NCBI RefSeq assembly: GCF_019970045.1
Contig: NZ_JAHXYI010000008.1
Coordinates: 1-64,000 of the forward strand
Direction: 5' to 3'
Length of the DNA stretch: 64,000 bases
DNA from: Chryseobacterium sp. GVT01B
GTDB taxonomy: Bacteria; Bacteroidota; Bacteroidia; Flavobacteriales; Weeksellaceae
The translations under genes were made by a program, and so were the position numbers. A model generated the notes under the pieces. It was not told where the DNA came from, made no database searches, and saw nothing but the letters and a program-made list of their open reading frames with translations. Below are positions 42,631 to 51,353 of the stretch, in pieces; the stretch's first letter is position 1; the number at the start of each line of letters is the position of its first letter.

Positions 42631-43833
42631 ATGAATTCAAAAGAATTACTAAAGATTGCCAATGAGTTTGGCACACCGGTGTATGTTTATGATGCGGAGT
42701 CCATCAAAGTTCAATACGAAAAACTTACATCTTCTTTTTTAAAACATACAAAGTTTTTCTATGCTGCGAAGGCATTGACGAATATCAATATCCTTAAGTA
42801 TGTCAAGAATCTGGGTGCTTCTTTGGATTGTGTATCTATTAATGAAGTTAAACTTGGATTAAAAGCAGGATTTTCAAAAGAAAAAATATTGTTTACTCCA
42901 AATTGTGTTGACTTGGCTGAAATAGAGGAAGCAATGACTTTTGGTGTTCATATAAACATTGATAACATTTCTATTCTTGAGCAATTCGGGAACAAATATG
43001 GAAATACCTATCCTATTTTAGTAAGAATAAACCCGCATATTTTTGCCGGAGGTAACTATAAAATTTCAACAGGGCATATCGATAGTAAATTCGGGATTTC
43101 CATTCACCAGGTTCGTCACATTGAAAGAGTGATGAAAAGTACAAACCTGAATGTGGAAGGACTTCATATGCATACAGGAAGTGAGATCAAAGATCCGGAT
43201 GTATTTTTGCAGGCTTTGGAAATCATGTTAGAGCTTTCTGAACATTTCCCGAATCTGAAATATCTGGATATGGGAAGTGGTTTCAAAATCCCTTATCAGG
43301 ATAGTGAGGAAGAAACTGATGTAAGAACATTAGGAAAAAAAGTAGAAAAAGTAATTTCTGAATTTTCAAAATCTACAGGAAAGAAATTCGAACTATGGTT
43401 TGAGCCAGGGAAATTCTTAGTTGGGAAAAGCGGATATTTATTAGTTAAAGCCAATGTAATAAAGCAGACAACGGCTACTGTTTTTGTGGGAGTGAATTCC
43501 GGATTCAACCACCTTATCCGTCCGATGTTCTACGACTCTTACCACATGATTGAAAACTTATCCAATCCAAAAGGGGCAGAAAGAATTTATACCGTAGTAG
43601 GGAACATCTGTGAAACAGATACTTTTGCCTGGGACAGAAAACTGAACGAAGTGAGAGAAGGAGATATTCTTGCTTTCCATAATGCAGGAGCTTATGGTTT
43701 TGAAATGAGTTCAAACTTCAACTCAAGATTAAAACCTGCAGAAGTATTATTCCTGGATGGGAAAGCCCACCTGATCCGTAAAAGAGATGAGTTTGAAGAC
43801 CTACTGAGAAATCAGATCGAAGTCGTGATGTAA
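42631..43833 (+). CDS. lysA: Diaminopimelate decarboxylase
   Basis: The 400-residue fold-type III PLP decarboxylase catalyses the last step of lysine synthesis, meso-DAP to lysine. K47 in FYAAKAL forms the Schiff base; HMHTGSEI, GSGFKIPY and the EPGKFLV substrate/PLP-binding segment follow, and the C-terminal GNICETDTFAWDR supplies the subunit-interface cysteine. The length is typical. The leader peptide and hairpins upstream suggest control by lysine supply. No other lys genes are close. It ends at a hairpin (43853-43884). Confidence 0.94.
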   Translation: MNSKELLKIANEFGTPVYVYDAESIKVQYEKLTSSFLKHTKFFYAAKALTNINILKYVKNLGASLDCVSINEVKLGLKAGFSKEKILFTPNCVDLAEIEEAMTFGVHINIDNISILEQFGNKYGNTYPILVRINPHIFAGGNYKISTGHIDSKFGISIHQVRHIERVMKSTNLNVEGLHMHTGSEIKDPDVFLQALEIMLELSEHFPNLKYLDMGSGFKIPYQDSEEETDVRTLGKKVEKVISEFSKSTGKKFELWFEPGKFLVGKSGYLLVKANVIKQTTATVFVGVNSGFNHLIRPMFYDSYHMIENLSNPKGAERIYTVVGNICETDTFAWDRKLNEVREGDILAFHNAGAYGFEMSSNFNSRLKPAEVLFLDGKAHLIRKRDEFEDLLRNQIEVVM

Positions 43834-43852
43834 ACTTAGATGATAATATATG

Positions 43853-43884
43853 AACAGCTGCCTTTTTGGGTGGCTGTTTTTGTT
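43853..43884 (+). terminator. lysA terminator
   Basis: AACAGC / GCTGTT stem, lengthened by TGCC pairing with GGTG-type bases, is followed by TTTTTG. Confidence 0.75.
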
Positions 43885-44025
43885 TTGAGATTAGTATGCT
43901 TGGTTATTATTGATGGATAAAGCCTTATGTATTTCTAAAACTTATGGGCTTAAATAGTAAAAAACTCAGAGTTAAATTACAAATTTTTAACATTGAAGCC
44001 GGGTGAAAGTTCCAATTTTATTAGC

Positions 44026-44033
44026 TAAATTTG
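44026..44033 (+). promoter_or_regulatory. -7 box of the PoxB-type gene
   Basis: TAAATTTG lies 73 bp before the ATG at 44107, fitting TAnnTTTG. Confidence 0.5.
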
Positions 44034-44106
44034 ATAGACATAGGGTTGTTGATATCCATCTCTGGCCCTGTTCTTCACCAAAAAATAATACCAAAACATA
44101 ACAATT

Positions 44107-45840
44107 ATGGCAAAAAATATTGCAGAGCAAATTGTTGAAATGCTCGAAAATGCCAATGTGAAAAGAATTTATGCAGTAACCGGCGACAGTCTCAACCATC
44201 TGAATATTGCCGTCAAAAAAAGCAGTATTCAATGGATTCATGTAAGACACGAAGAAGTAGGAGCTTATGCAGCTGCTGCAGAGGCGGAACTGGATGGCTT
44301 AGCAGTATGTGCGGGAAGTTGCGGTCCGGGACACGTTCACCTTATTAACGGAGTATATGAAGCGCACAGGTCTCATGTTCCTATGCTGGTGATTGCTTCC
44401 ACAATTCCCAGTGATGAAATGGGAATGGATTACTTCCAGGAAACCAATACGATAAAACTGTTTGATGACTGCAGTTACTATAACCAAATGATTACCCGCC
44501 CTGAACAGGTGCAGAGAACCGTTCAAACAGCTATTCAGCATGCAATTTCCAAGAAAGGAGTTGCTGTGATAGGCCTTCCGGGAGATGTTTCCGAACTGGA
44601 TGCAGAAGAAGGTTCTACTTCCACCCAGATCTTTAAAACCAATCCTGTTGTAAGACCTTCAGATGATGAGTTGAAGCAATTGGCAGCATTGGTAAATAAC
44701 AGCAAAAAAGTAACATTATACTGTGGCGTCGGAGCAGGTGAAGCAAGTAAAGAAGTTATAGAATTATCTAAACTTTTAAAAGCACCTGTAGGATATTCTT
44801 TCCGGGGGAAAATGGCCATTCAGCCTAATAATCCTAATGAAGTGGGATTGACCGGGCTGCTGGGATTTCCTTCAGCGTATCATGCAATGCACGAAGCAGA
44901 TCTGGTTCTTCTTTTAGGAACGGATTTCCCGTATCAGAAATTTATGCCGGTAAAAAATAAAATTGTACAGATAGATGAAAGTCCGGAAAGATTGGGAAGA
45001 AGAGCAAAACTGGAATTAGGTCTTGCAGGAGATATCAAAGAAACAATAAAAGCATTACTCCCTTTATTAGAAGAAAAGACAGATGTTCACTTCCTGAATG
45101 AGCAGTTGGCGTTTTATGATAAAGTAAAAGAAAATCAGTTGGAATATGTAAAAGATTCTGGAAAAGAGAATGCCATCCAGCCGGAATATGTAGCCCATAC
45201 TTTAGATAAGCTTGCCCAAAAAGATGCCATTTTTACTGTTGATACCGGAATGTGTTGCGTATGGGGAGCCCGGTTTATCACAGGAACCGGGGAAAGAAAA
45301 ATGCTTGGCTCTTTTAATCATGGATCAATGGCCAATGCTATGCCGATGGCAATCGGAGCTGCTTTAGCCCATCCTGAAAAAGAAGTTATCGCCATGTGTG
45401 GAGATGGAGGGTTATCTATGCTGTTGGGAGATATGGCGACTATTTTTCAGTATAAACTACCGGTTAAATTAATTGTTTTCAACAACAGAACGCTGGGAAT
45501 GGTGAAGCTTGAAATGGAAGTCGGTGGAATGCCCGATAATGAAACAGATATGATCAATCCCGACTTTGCTATGGTAGCCCATGCCATGGGATATCCAGGT
45601 AAAAATGTACATCTTCCTGAAGAAGTGGAAAGCGCAATCAAAGAATGCTTAGATCACAACGGACCTTATCTTCTGAACATCTTTACTAATCCTAATGCAC
45701 TTGCTCTTCCTCCTAAAATTGAGTTTGATCAAATCATGGGAATGACCAAATCTATGGCTCAACTGATGCTTGGCGGTAAAATGGATGAGGTTTTTGAAAC
45801 AGTAAAGACGAATTATAAACACATCAAAGGCCTGCTCTAA
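44107..45840 (+). CDS. poxB: PoxB-type pyruvate:quinone oxidoreductase
   Basis: The 577-residue ThDP/FAD enzyme has the PoxB order: RHEEVGAYAAAAEAEL with the ThDP glutamate (E49/E50), CAGSCGPGHVHLINGVYEAHRSHVP in the PYR domain, a central FAD domain, and GDGGLSMLLGD plus NNRTLGM in the PP domain. Together these are closest to E. coli PoxB, which oxidises pyruvate to acetate and passes electrons to a membrane quinone. In this lineage the quinone is menaquinone. The C-terminus corresponds to PoxB's membrane-binding tail, but I cannot tell whether it works the same way. Acetolactate synthase is a weaker alternative. Confidence 0.9.
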   Translation: MAKNIAEQIVEMLENANVKRIYAVTGDSLNHLNIAVKKSSIQWIHVRHEEVGAYAAAAEAELDGLAVCAGSCGPGHVHLINGVYEAHRSHVPMLVIASTIPSDEMGMDYFQETNTIKLFDDCSYYNQMITRPEQVQRTVQTAIQHAISKKGVAVIGLPGDVSELDAEEGSTSTQIFKTNPVVRPSDDELKQLAALVNNSKKVTLYCGVGAGEASKEVIELSKLLKAPVGYSFRGKMAIQPNNPNEVGLTGLLGFPSAYHAMHEADLVLLLGTDFPYQKFMPVKNKIVQIDESPERLGRRAKLELGLAGDIKETIKALLPLLEEKTDVHFLNEQLAFYDKVKENQLEYVKDSGKENAIQPEYVAHTLDKLAQKDAIFTVDTGMCCVWGARFITGTGERKMLGSFNHGSMANAMPMAIGAALAHPEKEVIAMCGDGGLSMLLGDMATIFQYKLPVKLIVFNNRTLGMVKLEMEVGGMPDNETDMINPDFAMVAHAMGYPGKNVHLPEEVESAIKECLDHNGPYLLNIFTNPNALALPPKIEFDQIMGMTKSMAQLMLGGKMDEVFETVKTNYKHIKGLL

Positions 45841-45890
45841 GAAGAAATAAATAATTGGAAAGTTGCCTGAGATTCAGAACCTATAGATAA

Positions 45891-45917
45891 AACTTCATGC
45901 TTTGCTTGAAGTTTTTC
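45891..45917 (+). terminator. Terminator after the PoxB-type gene
   Basis: AACTTCA / TGAAGTT stem with a 9-nt loop continues into a T-run. Confidence 0.75.
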
Positions 45918-45941
45918 TTTTTTATAAATGAGCTAAATATT

Positions 45942-45949
45942 TACCTTTG
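45942..45949 (+). promoter_or_regulatory. -7 box of the 45972 gene
   Basis: TACCTTTG lies 22 bp before the ATG and fixes that start against the longer open frame beginning at 45897. Confidence 0.6.
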
Positions 45950-45971
45950 CTTATTATTAGGAAACAAAATT

Positions 45972-46454
45972 ATGAGAACGGTACTTTTATTTTTGGCTTT
46001 GTGTGCAGGTACTTTTTTATTTGCACAAGATCAGGAAGAACGGGATGATTCCTTCATAAGAGATAATAATAAAACCCTTTTAAAAATAGATATTAAAGAA
46101 CCTTTTATGCAGGTTGCCGTGAAATGTAATGATTTTAAACCGGCAGCTTATGAAGGTGGGGTTTCAGCTTACAAAGACATCCTGAACAAGTATATGTATG
46201 CTTATCTCAATTCGGATTTCTATGCGCTGACGGGAGATTTTGCATTTACTTTGGTGCTTGATGCCAAAGGAAAAGTTGTGGATGTGAAAGGAATGCCTAA
46301 GGTACAGAACAGCGAAGTTTTTTTTGATGACATGCAGTATGTCGTAAGAAGAATAAAGAAAAACTGGACGCCGGCGTCTTGTGGCGGGCAACCTGTAGCT
46401 TCACAGATTAAAGTTAAAATGAACTTCTCTTCAATGTCAGCTGATATTGATTAA
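45972..46454 (+). CDS. Secreted TonB-C-like protein
   Basis: The 160-residue product has a signal peptide ending FLFAQ and one domain ending in VRRIKKNWTPASCGGQPV, the Trp-x-Pro-Ala and Gly-x-Pro pattern of TonB C-terminal domains. There is no membrane anchor beyond the signal and no proline-rich span, so it is not a complete TonB. The adjacent gene at 46472 has two such modules. Possibly a periplasmic adaptor. The start is set by the promoter at 45942. Confidence 0.65.
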   Translation: MRTVLLFLALCAGTFLFAQDQEERDDSFIRDNNKTLLKIDIKEPFMQVAVKCNDFKPAAYEGGVSAYKDILNKYMYAYLNSDFYALTGDFAFTLVLDAKGKVVDVKGMPKVQNSEVFFDDMQYVVRRIKKNWTPASCGGQPVASQIKVKMNFSSMSADID

Positions 46455-46471
46455 ATAATTTAAACACAATA

Positions 46472-47197
46472 ATGAAAAAGACTTTTATTATGTTTTTTCT
46501 GGCTTTTGTCTCTCTGTATAAAGCGCAGATACTTGATGAATATCCGGAGAAACAAATCTTTTATGAAGGAGGAATGGTTAATTTTTACAAAGATGTTCAT
46601 GAATTTCTTATCAATAGTAAATTGAAGGAATGTGATGGCAAAGAAATTTATCAACCTAGAATTATCATCACCGAAAAATCTGAAGTTAAATTTATTAAAG
46701 ATCAGGATACGGCTAATATTGCCAGGAACAAATGTGCATATGACCTTTCCAGAGAAGTTCTTAAGAATCTTAAAAAATGGAAGCCGGCTGAAGCAAAAGG
46801 CTGGAAAATAGGAGCTATTACCGAGTTTATTTTATATCCAAAAGATGTAATGAGCAATTACCAGCCGGGTTATGATGCCAATAAATTTGTAGCGCACACC
46901 AAATACCCTGAAGGGTCGAAAGCTTTTCATACCTTATTTCATGATAATTTTATGACGATTTTTTCAGATTATCAGCTTAACGGGAAAGTAAATCTGGAGT
47001 TTTATATCAGTAAAGACGGGCATATTATTAATCCCAGAATTTATCCTGAAGTTGATAATAAAAATTTCAATATTGATTTTATGCGAACTCTTGCAAGGAT
47101 GAAAAAGATCTGGATACCAGCTTTCTATAAAGATATTCCAATCGTTGAGAGGATTTCATTTCCGGTACAGTTTTCAATAACATTTACTGAAAGATAA
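46472..47197 (+). CDS. Secreted protein with two TonB-C-like modules
   Basis: The 241-residue protein has a signal peptide (about 1-19, ending LYKAQ) and two similar halves. Each has a Lys-x-Trp-x-Pro-Ala-type element (LKKWKPAEAKG, MKKIWIPAFYKD) and a following strand, so the TonB-C-like fold appears duplicated. It is 17 bp downstream of the related 45972 gene and presumably co-transcribed. No transmembrane anchor or energy-coupling partner is visible. Function unknown. Confidence 0.65.
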   Translation: MKKTFIMFFLAFVSLYKAQILDEYPEKQIFYEGGMVNFYKDVHEFLINSKLKECDGKEIYQPRIIITEKSEVKFIKDQDTANIARNKCAYDLSREVLKNLKKWKPAEAKGWKIGAITEFILYPKDVMSNYQPGYDANKFVAHTKYPEGSKAFHTLFHDNFMTIFSDYQLNGKVNLEFYISKDGHIINPRIYPEVDNKNFNIDFMRTLARMKKIWIPAFYKDIPIVERISFPVQFSITFTER

Positions 47198-47223
47198 TCC
47201 TGACAATCTGTCACAATATTTTG

Positions 47224-47231
47224 TATCTTTG
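47224..47231 (+). promoter_or_regulatory. miaB promoter -7 box
   Basis: TATCTTTG fits TAnnTTTG and lies 49 bp before the GTG start of miaB. Confidence 0.5.
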
Positions 47232-47280
47232 CAAACTTATTTGTTCGTAATTTAAAATTGCGGACCTTAAATTGATTGTC

Positions 47281-48717
47281 GTGCAGGAAAAATATATAGA
47301 CGAAACGAAACAGGGCGAAGCTTTTGCCATTGCTGAAAGACCGGAAAATTCTAAAAAACTGTTTTTAGAAAGCTATGGCTGTCAGATGAATTTCTCTGAC
47401 TCTGAAATTGTTGCATCCATCCTTAATGAACAGGGATACAATACAACAATGAAAGTAGAAGAAGCAGACCTGATTCTTCTAAATACATGTTCCATCCGGG
47501 AAAAAGCAGAACAGACCGTGAGAATGCGTCTTTCCCAGTTCAAAAACCTGAAAAAAGAAAAACCGAATATGACAGTGGGTGTTTTAGGTTGTATGGCGGA
47601 AAGATTAAAAACCAAATTCTTAGAAGAAGAACAACTGGTTGATCTGGTTGTAGGTCCGGATGCGTATAGAGATCTACCTAATCTTTTAAAAGAAACTGAT
47701 GATGGAAGAGATGCAATTAATGTGATCCTTTCCAAAGAAGAAACCTATGCAGATATCAATCCCGTTCGTTTAGGCGGAAACGGTGTTACCGCTTTTGTTA
47801 CCATTACCAGAGGGTGTGATAACATGTGTACATTCTGCGTAGTTCCTTTTACCAGAGGAAGAGAAAGAAGCCGAGATCCGCACTCTATTATAGATGAATG
47901 TAAAGATCTTGCCAACAACGGATATAAAGAAATTACCCTTTTAGGACAAAATGTAGACTCTTATCTTTGGTATGGAGGAGGTCCTAAAAAAGATTTTGCC
48001 AAAGCTTCTGAAATGCAGAAAGCAACAGCCGTTAATTTTGCCCAGCTTCTTGATTTGGTGGCTAAAGCCGTTCCGGAATTAAGAATCAGATTCTCCACTT
48101 CAAATCCGCAGGATATGAGTCTGGATGTATTTAAAATGATGGCAAAACACAATAACATCTGTAAATATGTACACCTTCCTGTACAAAGTGGAAGCAATAA
48201 TATGCTGGAAGCAATGAACAGACAGCATACCCGTGAAGAATATCTTGATCTGATTAAAAAAGCGAAAGAAATTGTTCCGGAAGTTGCCTTTTCTCAGGAT
48301 ATGATTGTTGGATTCTGTAATGAATCAGAAGAAGACCACCAGGATACCTTAAGCCTGATGAGAGAAGTGGAATACGACTATGGTTATATGTTTGCTTACT
48401 CAGAAAGACCGGGAACTCCAGCTCACAAGAAAATGGAAGACAATATTCCTGCCGATGTGAAACAGAGACGTCTTGCTGAGGTTATTGCACTTCAGGGAGA
48501 GCTTTCAAAACAAAGAATGAAATCCTATGTAGGAAGAATGCATCAGATTCTGATTGAAGGAATTTCCAAAAAGAATAAAAACCAATGGAAAGGAAGAAAC
48601 TCTCAAAATGCCGTATGTGTCTTTGATCAGCTTGAAGGACAGAAAATAGGTGACATTGTGAACGTTTTTGTCTATGACAATACACAAGGCACACTTTTAG
48701 GGAGAACAGCGGAATAA
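47281..48717 (+). CDS. miaB: MiaB, tRNA-2-methylthio-N6-isopentenyladenosine synthase
   Basis: The 478-residue radical-SAM methylthiotransferase converts i6A37 to ms2i6A37. The N-terminal UPF0004 domain has three cluster cysteines (ESYGCQMN, LLNTCSIR, GVLGCMAE). The radical-SAM loop RGCDNMCTFCVVPFTRG holds the CxxxCxxC triad, and a TRAM domain closes the protein. There is no ATG at the N-terminus: GTG at 47281 (MQEKYIDET) is the likeliest start, a TTG at 47272 the alternative. The MiaE-like enzyme that acts next in the pathway is encoded at 21426. Confidence 0.95.
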   Translation: MQEKYIDETKQGEAFAIAERPENSKKLFLESYGCQMNFSDSEIVASILNEQGYNTTMKVEEADLILLNTCSIREKAEQTVRMRLSQFKNLKKEKPNMTVGVLGCMAERLKTKFLEEEQLVDLVVGPDAYRDLPNLLKETDDGRDAINVILSKEETYADINPVRLGGNGVTAFVTITRGCDNMCTFCVVPFTRGRERSRDPHSIIDECKDLANNGYKEITLLGQNVDSYLWYGGGPKKDFAKASEMQKATAVNFAQLLDLVAKAVPELRIRFSTSNPQDMSLDVFKMMAKHNNICKYVHLPVQSGSNNMLEAMNRQHTREEYLDLIKKAKEIVPEVAFSQDMIVGFCNESEEDHQDTLSLMREVEYDYGYMFAYSERPGTPAHKKMEDNIPADVKQRRLAEVIALQGELSKQRMKSYVGRMHQILIEGISKKNKNQWKGRNSQNAVCVFDQLEGQKIGDIVNVFVYDNTQGTLLGRTAE

Positions 48718-48726
48718 CAGTAAGTT

Positions 48727-49245
48727 GTGATCAAAGCAGTCTATCTTTTTGCAATGCTTTCCTTTGCTCTGGTATCCTGTCAGACAGAAAAGACAGCAAA
48801 AAAGTATCCGAATACTGTAGGTGATATTGAATTTGATGAAAAGCTGGATGATGCTGGTTTTAAGAAATGTGGTTCGGAAAAATGGGGACATTTCAGCTTT
48901 CAATACTATCAGGGTTCAAAGGAATTTAGCTACAAAGGAGAGAAGATTGCGATCGTAGAAAAACTTAAAAAAGAAAATATATATTCTGAAAATAAGATCG
49001 ACGGTTATATTACCGTAAGATTTTTAGTAAATTGTGAAGGAAAGACAGGACTGTTCAGATTACAGCATATGAGTCCGGATCTGAAAGAAACTGTACTTGA
49101 TGAAGAATTGGAAAATAGATTGCTGCAGTTTACAAAATCACTCGATGGCTGGATGCCGAAAGAGATAAAAGGTTTAAAAGTAGATTATTATCAGTATTTA
49201 ACCTATAAAATTGAAAATGGAAAAGTTTCAGAGGTATTACCTTAG
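48727..49245 (+). CDS. Putative lipoprotein of unknown function
   Basis: The 172-residue product has a lipoprotein signal (MLSFALVSC) from a GTG start at 48727, 9 bp after the miaB stop. The mature part ends in a TonB-C-reminiscent LDGWMPKEIKGLKVDY segment, suggesting kinship with the 45972 and 46472 products. No specific family recognised. It is in a transcription unit with miaB and the TPR gene that follows; the last 29 bp overlap the next gene. Confidence 0.7.
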   Translation: MIKAVYLFAMLSFALVSCQTEKTAKKYPNTVGDIEFDEKLDDAGFKKCGSEKWGHFSFQYYQGSKEFSYKGEKIAIVEKLKKENIYSENKIDGYITVRFLVNCEGKTGLFRLQHMSPDLKETVLDEELENRLLQFTKSLDGWMPKEIKGLKVDYYQYLTYKIENGKVSEVLP

Positions 49246-50014
49246 CTTTTTGTTGCTTATCGTTTACACCAATACTATTGCACAGGTCAACTGTAATGCA
49301 GTAGAGGGTGAGAACTGCAAAAAAGCGTGTGAGTTATACAACTGGGCTTCAGATTTACAAGGTTTCGCAGAATCTCAGGAAGGCTTTGATAAAGCTATTG
49401 AGCTGTGTCCTGATTTCTCCCTTGCTTACATGGAAAAAGCAGTTCCATATCTTAAGAACGGAGATTTCGTAACCTGGAAAATTTTAATTGATAAAGCCGT
49501 TGCTTTAGATCCTCAAATGCACCTTGGATACAGAGGCTGGACAAAGTTTCAGTTTCTAAGAGATTATAAAGGTGCTATTCAGGATTTAGACCAGCTAAAA
49601 AAATATTATCCCGGAGACTTAGGAAGGTCTCAGAACGGAGACTATAATCTGGATGTAGTAAGAGCTATGTCCTACAGTGCGTTAGGACAGAAAGAAAAAG
49701 CGGCTGGGATTATAGAAAAGCTTCTGGCAGCCAGAGGTTATGTGAAGGGAATGTTTGACCATTACCAGTTGGGAGTGACTTACTTCGAGCTGGGAAGGTA
49801 TGATAAAGCCCTGGAAAATTTTGAAAAACAAAGCAAAGAATACAACTTTGCCGAGAATATATACTTTAAAAGTAAAGTTTCTAAGATCAGAAACAAAGAT
49901 TATTTAGATTTAAAAATGTTAGCCCTGCAAACGTATGATGAAGGAAAGACTTTGAAAGATGTCTACACTCATCATTTTAACAAAGTCTACAGAAAAGAGA
50001 TTGAAGAGCTGTAG
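49217..50014 (+). CDS. Secreted TPR-repeat protein
   Basis: From the ATG at 49217 the product has 265 residues: a signal peptide ending NTIAQ, a Cys-containing start (VNCNAVEGENCKKACELY), and helical TPR-like repeats through the rest (for example FDKAIELCPDFSLAYMEKA and YDKALENFEKQSKEYNFAEN). TPR domains bind partner proteins, so a scaffold role in the periplasm is likely. The gene overlaps the upstream lipoprotein gene by 29 bp, implying translational coupling. A longer TTG start at 49211 is unnecessary. Confidence 0.75.
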   Translation: MEKFQRYYLSFLLLIVYTNTIAQVNCNAVEGENCKKACELYNWASDLQGFAESQEGFDKAIELCPDFSLAYMEKAVPYLKNGDFVTWKILIDKAVALDPQMHLGYRGWTKFQFLRDYKGAIQDLDQLKKYYPGDLGRSQNGDYNLDVVRAMSYSALGQKEKAAGIIEKLLAARGYVKGMFDHYQLGVTYFELGRYDKALENFEKQSKEYNFAENIYFKSKVSKIRNKDYLDLKMLALQTYDEGKTLKDVYTHHFNKVYRKEIEEL

Positions 50015-50050
50015 AAGATTAACATTAAATCAATAATCAAAAATTTACTT

Positions 50051-51340
50051 ATGAGCAACGAGCTACAAAACATAAAAAACCGTTTCGGAATTATCGGAAA
50101 CTTTCCCGCACTCAACCGGGCACTGGAAAAATCTATTCAGGTTGCCCCTACAGATATTTCTGTACTGGTAATAGGGGAAAGTGGGGTTGGAAAAGAGTTT
50201 ATTCCAAAAATTATCCATTCAGAATCCAAAAGAAAACATCAGCCTTATATTGTAGTAAACTGTGGAGCAATTCCGGAAGGAACCATAGATTCTGAGCTGT
50301 TCGGTCACGAAAAAGGAGCTTTTACAGGAGCTACAGCTACAAGAAAAGGGTATTTTGAAGTAGCAGACGGAGGAACCATCTTTTTGGATGAGGTAGGAGA
50401 GCTTCCGCTGCAGACCCAGGTTCGTCTTTTAAGAGTACTGGAAAGTGGTGAATTTATGAAAGTGGGTTCTTCACAGGTGCAGAAAACCAACGTAAGAATT
50501 GTAGCGGCTACCAACGTTAATATGATGAAAGCGATCCATGACGGAAGATTTCGTGAGGATTTATATTACCGTCTGAATACCGTTCAGATCGATATGCCGC
50601 CTTTGAGAGAAAGAAAAGGAGACATTCATTTGCTGTTCAGAAAGTTTGCAATAGACTTTGCAGAAAAATACAGAATGCCGGAGCTGGAGCTGGAGCAGAG
50701 TGCTGTTCATTACATAGAAAGTTATTCTTTCCCCGGTAACGTCCGCCAATTAAGAAATCTGGTAGAGCAGATGACCGTTGTGGAAAGAAACAGAAATATA
50801 ACTGCTGAGAAACTGGCCGAGTATATTCCGATGGAAACCCACCTTCCAATGGTAGTGAATACTCAGAATACTCCTAAGCAAAACGATTTTGGAAGTGAAA
50901 GAGAAATCATGTATAAAATTCTATTCGATATGAGGAATGATATTAATGATTTAAAATCCTTAACTTCGGAATTGATTAAGAACAGGGGAACAGCAGATCT
51001 GAGCAACCACGAGAAAAATCTGATCAACAGGATTTATACCCCTGAGACTCAACCTCAGGTAAATCCCGGGTCTTTAGTCTATTTTGACAATCATAATGAT
51101 GCGCCTGTAGTTCAGAATCCTACGATTATCTCAACTCCGGATGACAGTTATGAAGATATTGAAGATATTGAAATTGAAGAAAACAGACCAGAGTCACTTT
51201 CTCTTCAAAATAACGAAAAGGATTTGATTATCAAAGCATTGGAGAAGCATAAGGGACGTAGAAACAGAGCCGCAGATGAATTGGGAATCTCACAAAGAAC
51301 TTTATACAGAAAAATAAAACAATATAATCTGGAAGATTAG
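50051..51340 (+). CDS. Sigma-54-dependent transcriptional activator (no receiver domain)
   Basis: The 429-residue protein begins almost directly with the AAA+ activator domain: Walker A GESGVGKE (42-49), the sigma-54 contact loop GAFTGA (89-94), and Walker B GTIFLDEVGEL (108-118). The C-terminal Fis-type HTH is NRAADELGISQRTLYRKIKQ. It lacks the N-terminal receiver of NtrC-type regulators, so control must come from the ~100-residue linker or from partners. It lies between miaB-group genes and the membrane protein/LptE pair, an order I recall as common in Flavobacteriia. Target promoters are not identifiable here. Confidence 0.92.
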   Translation: MSNELQNIKNRFGIIGNFPALNRALEKSIQVAPTDISVLVIGESGVGKEFIPKIIHSESKRKHQPYIVVNCGAIPEGTIDSELFGHEKGAFTGATATRKGYFEVADGGTIFLDEVGELPLQTQVRLLRVLESGEFMKVGSSQVQKTNVRIVAATNVNMMKAIHDGRFREDLYYRLNTVQIDMPPLRERKGDIHLLFRKFAIDFAEKYRMPELELEQSAVHYIESYSFPGNVRQLRNLVEQMTVVERNRNITAEKLAEYIPMETHLPMVVNTQNTPKQNDFGSEREIMYKILFDMRNDINDLKSLTSELIKNRGTADLSNHEKNLINRIYTPETQPQVNPGSLVYFDNHNDAPVVQNPTIISTPDDSYEDIEDIEIEENRPESLSLQNNEKDLIIKALEKHKGRRNRAADELGISQRTLYRKIKQYNLED

Positions 51341-51353
51341 CACAACATAAATA

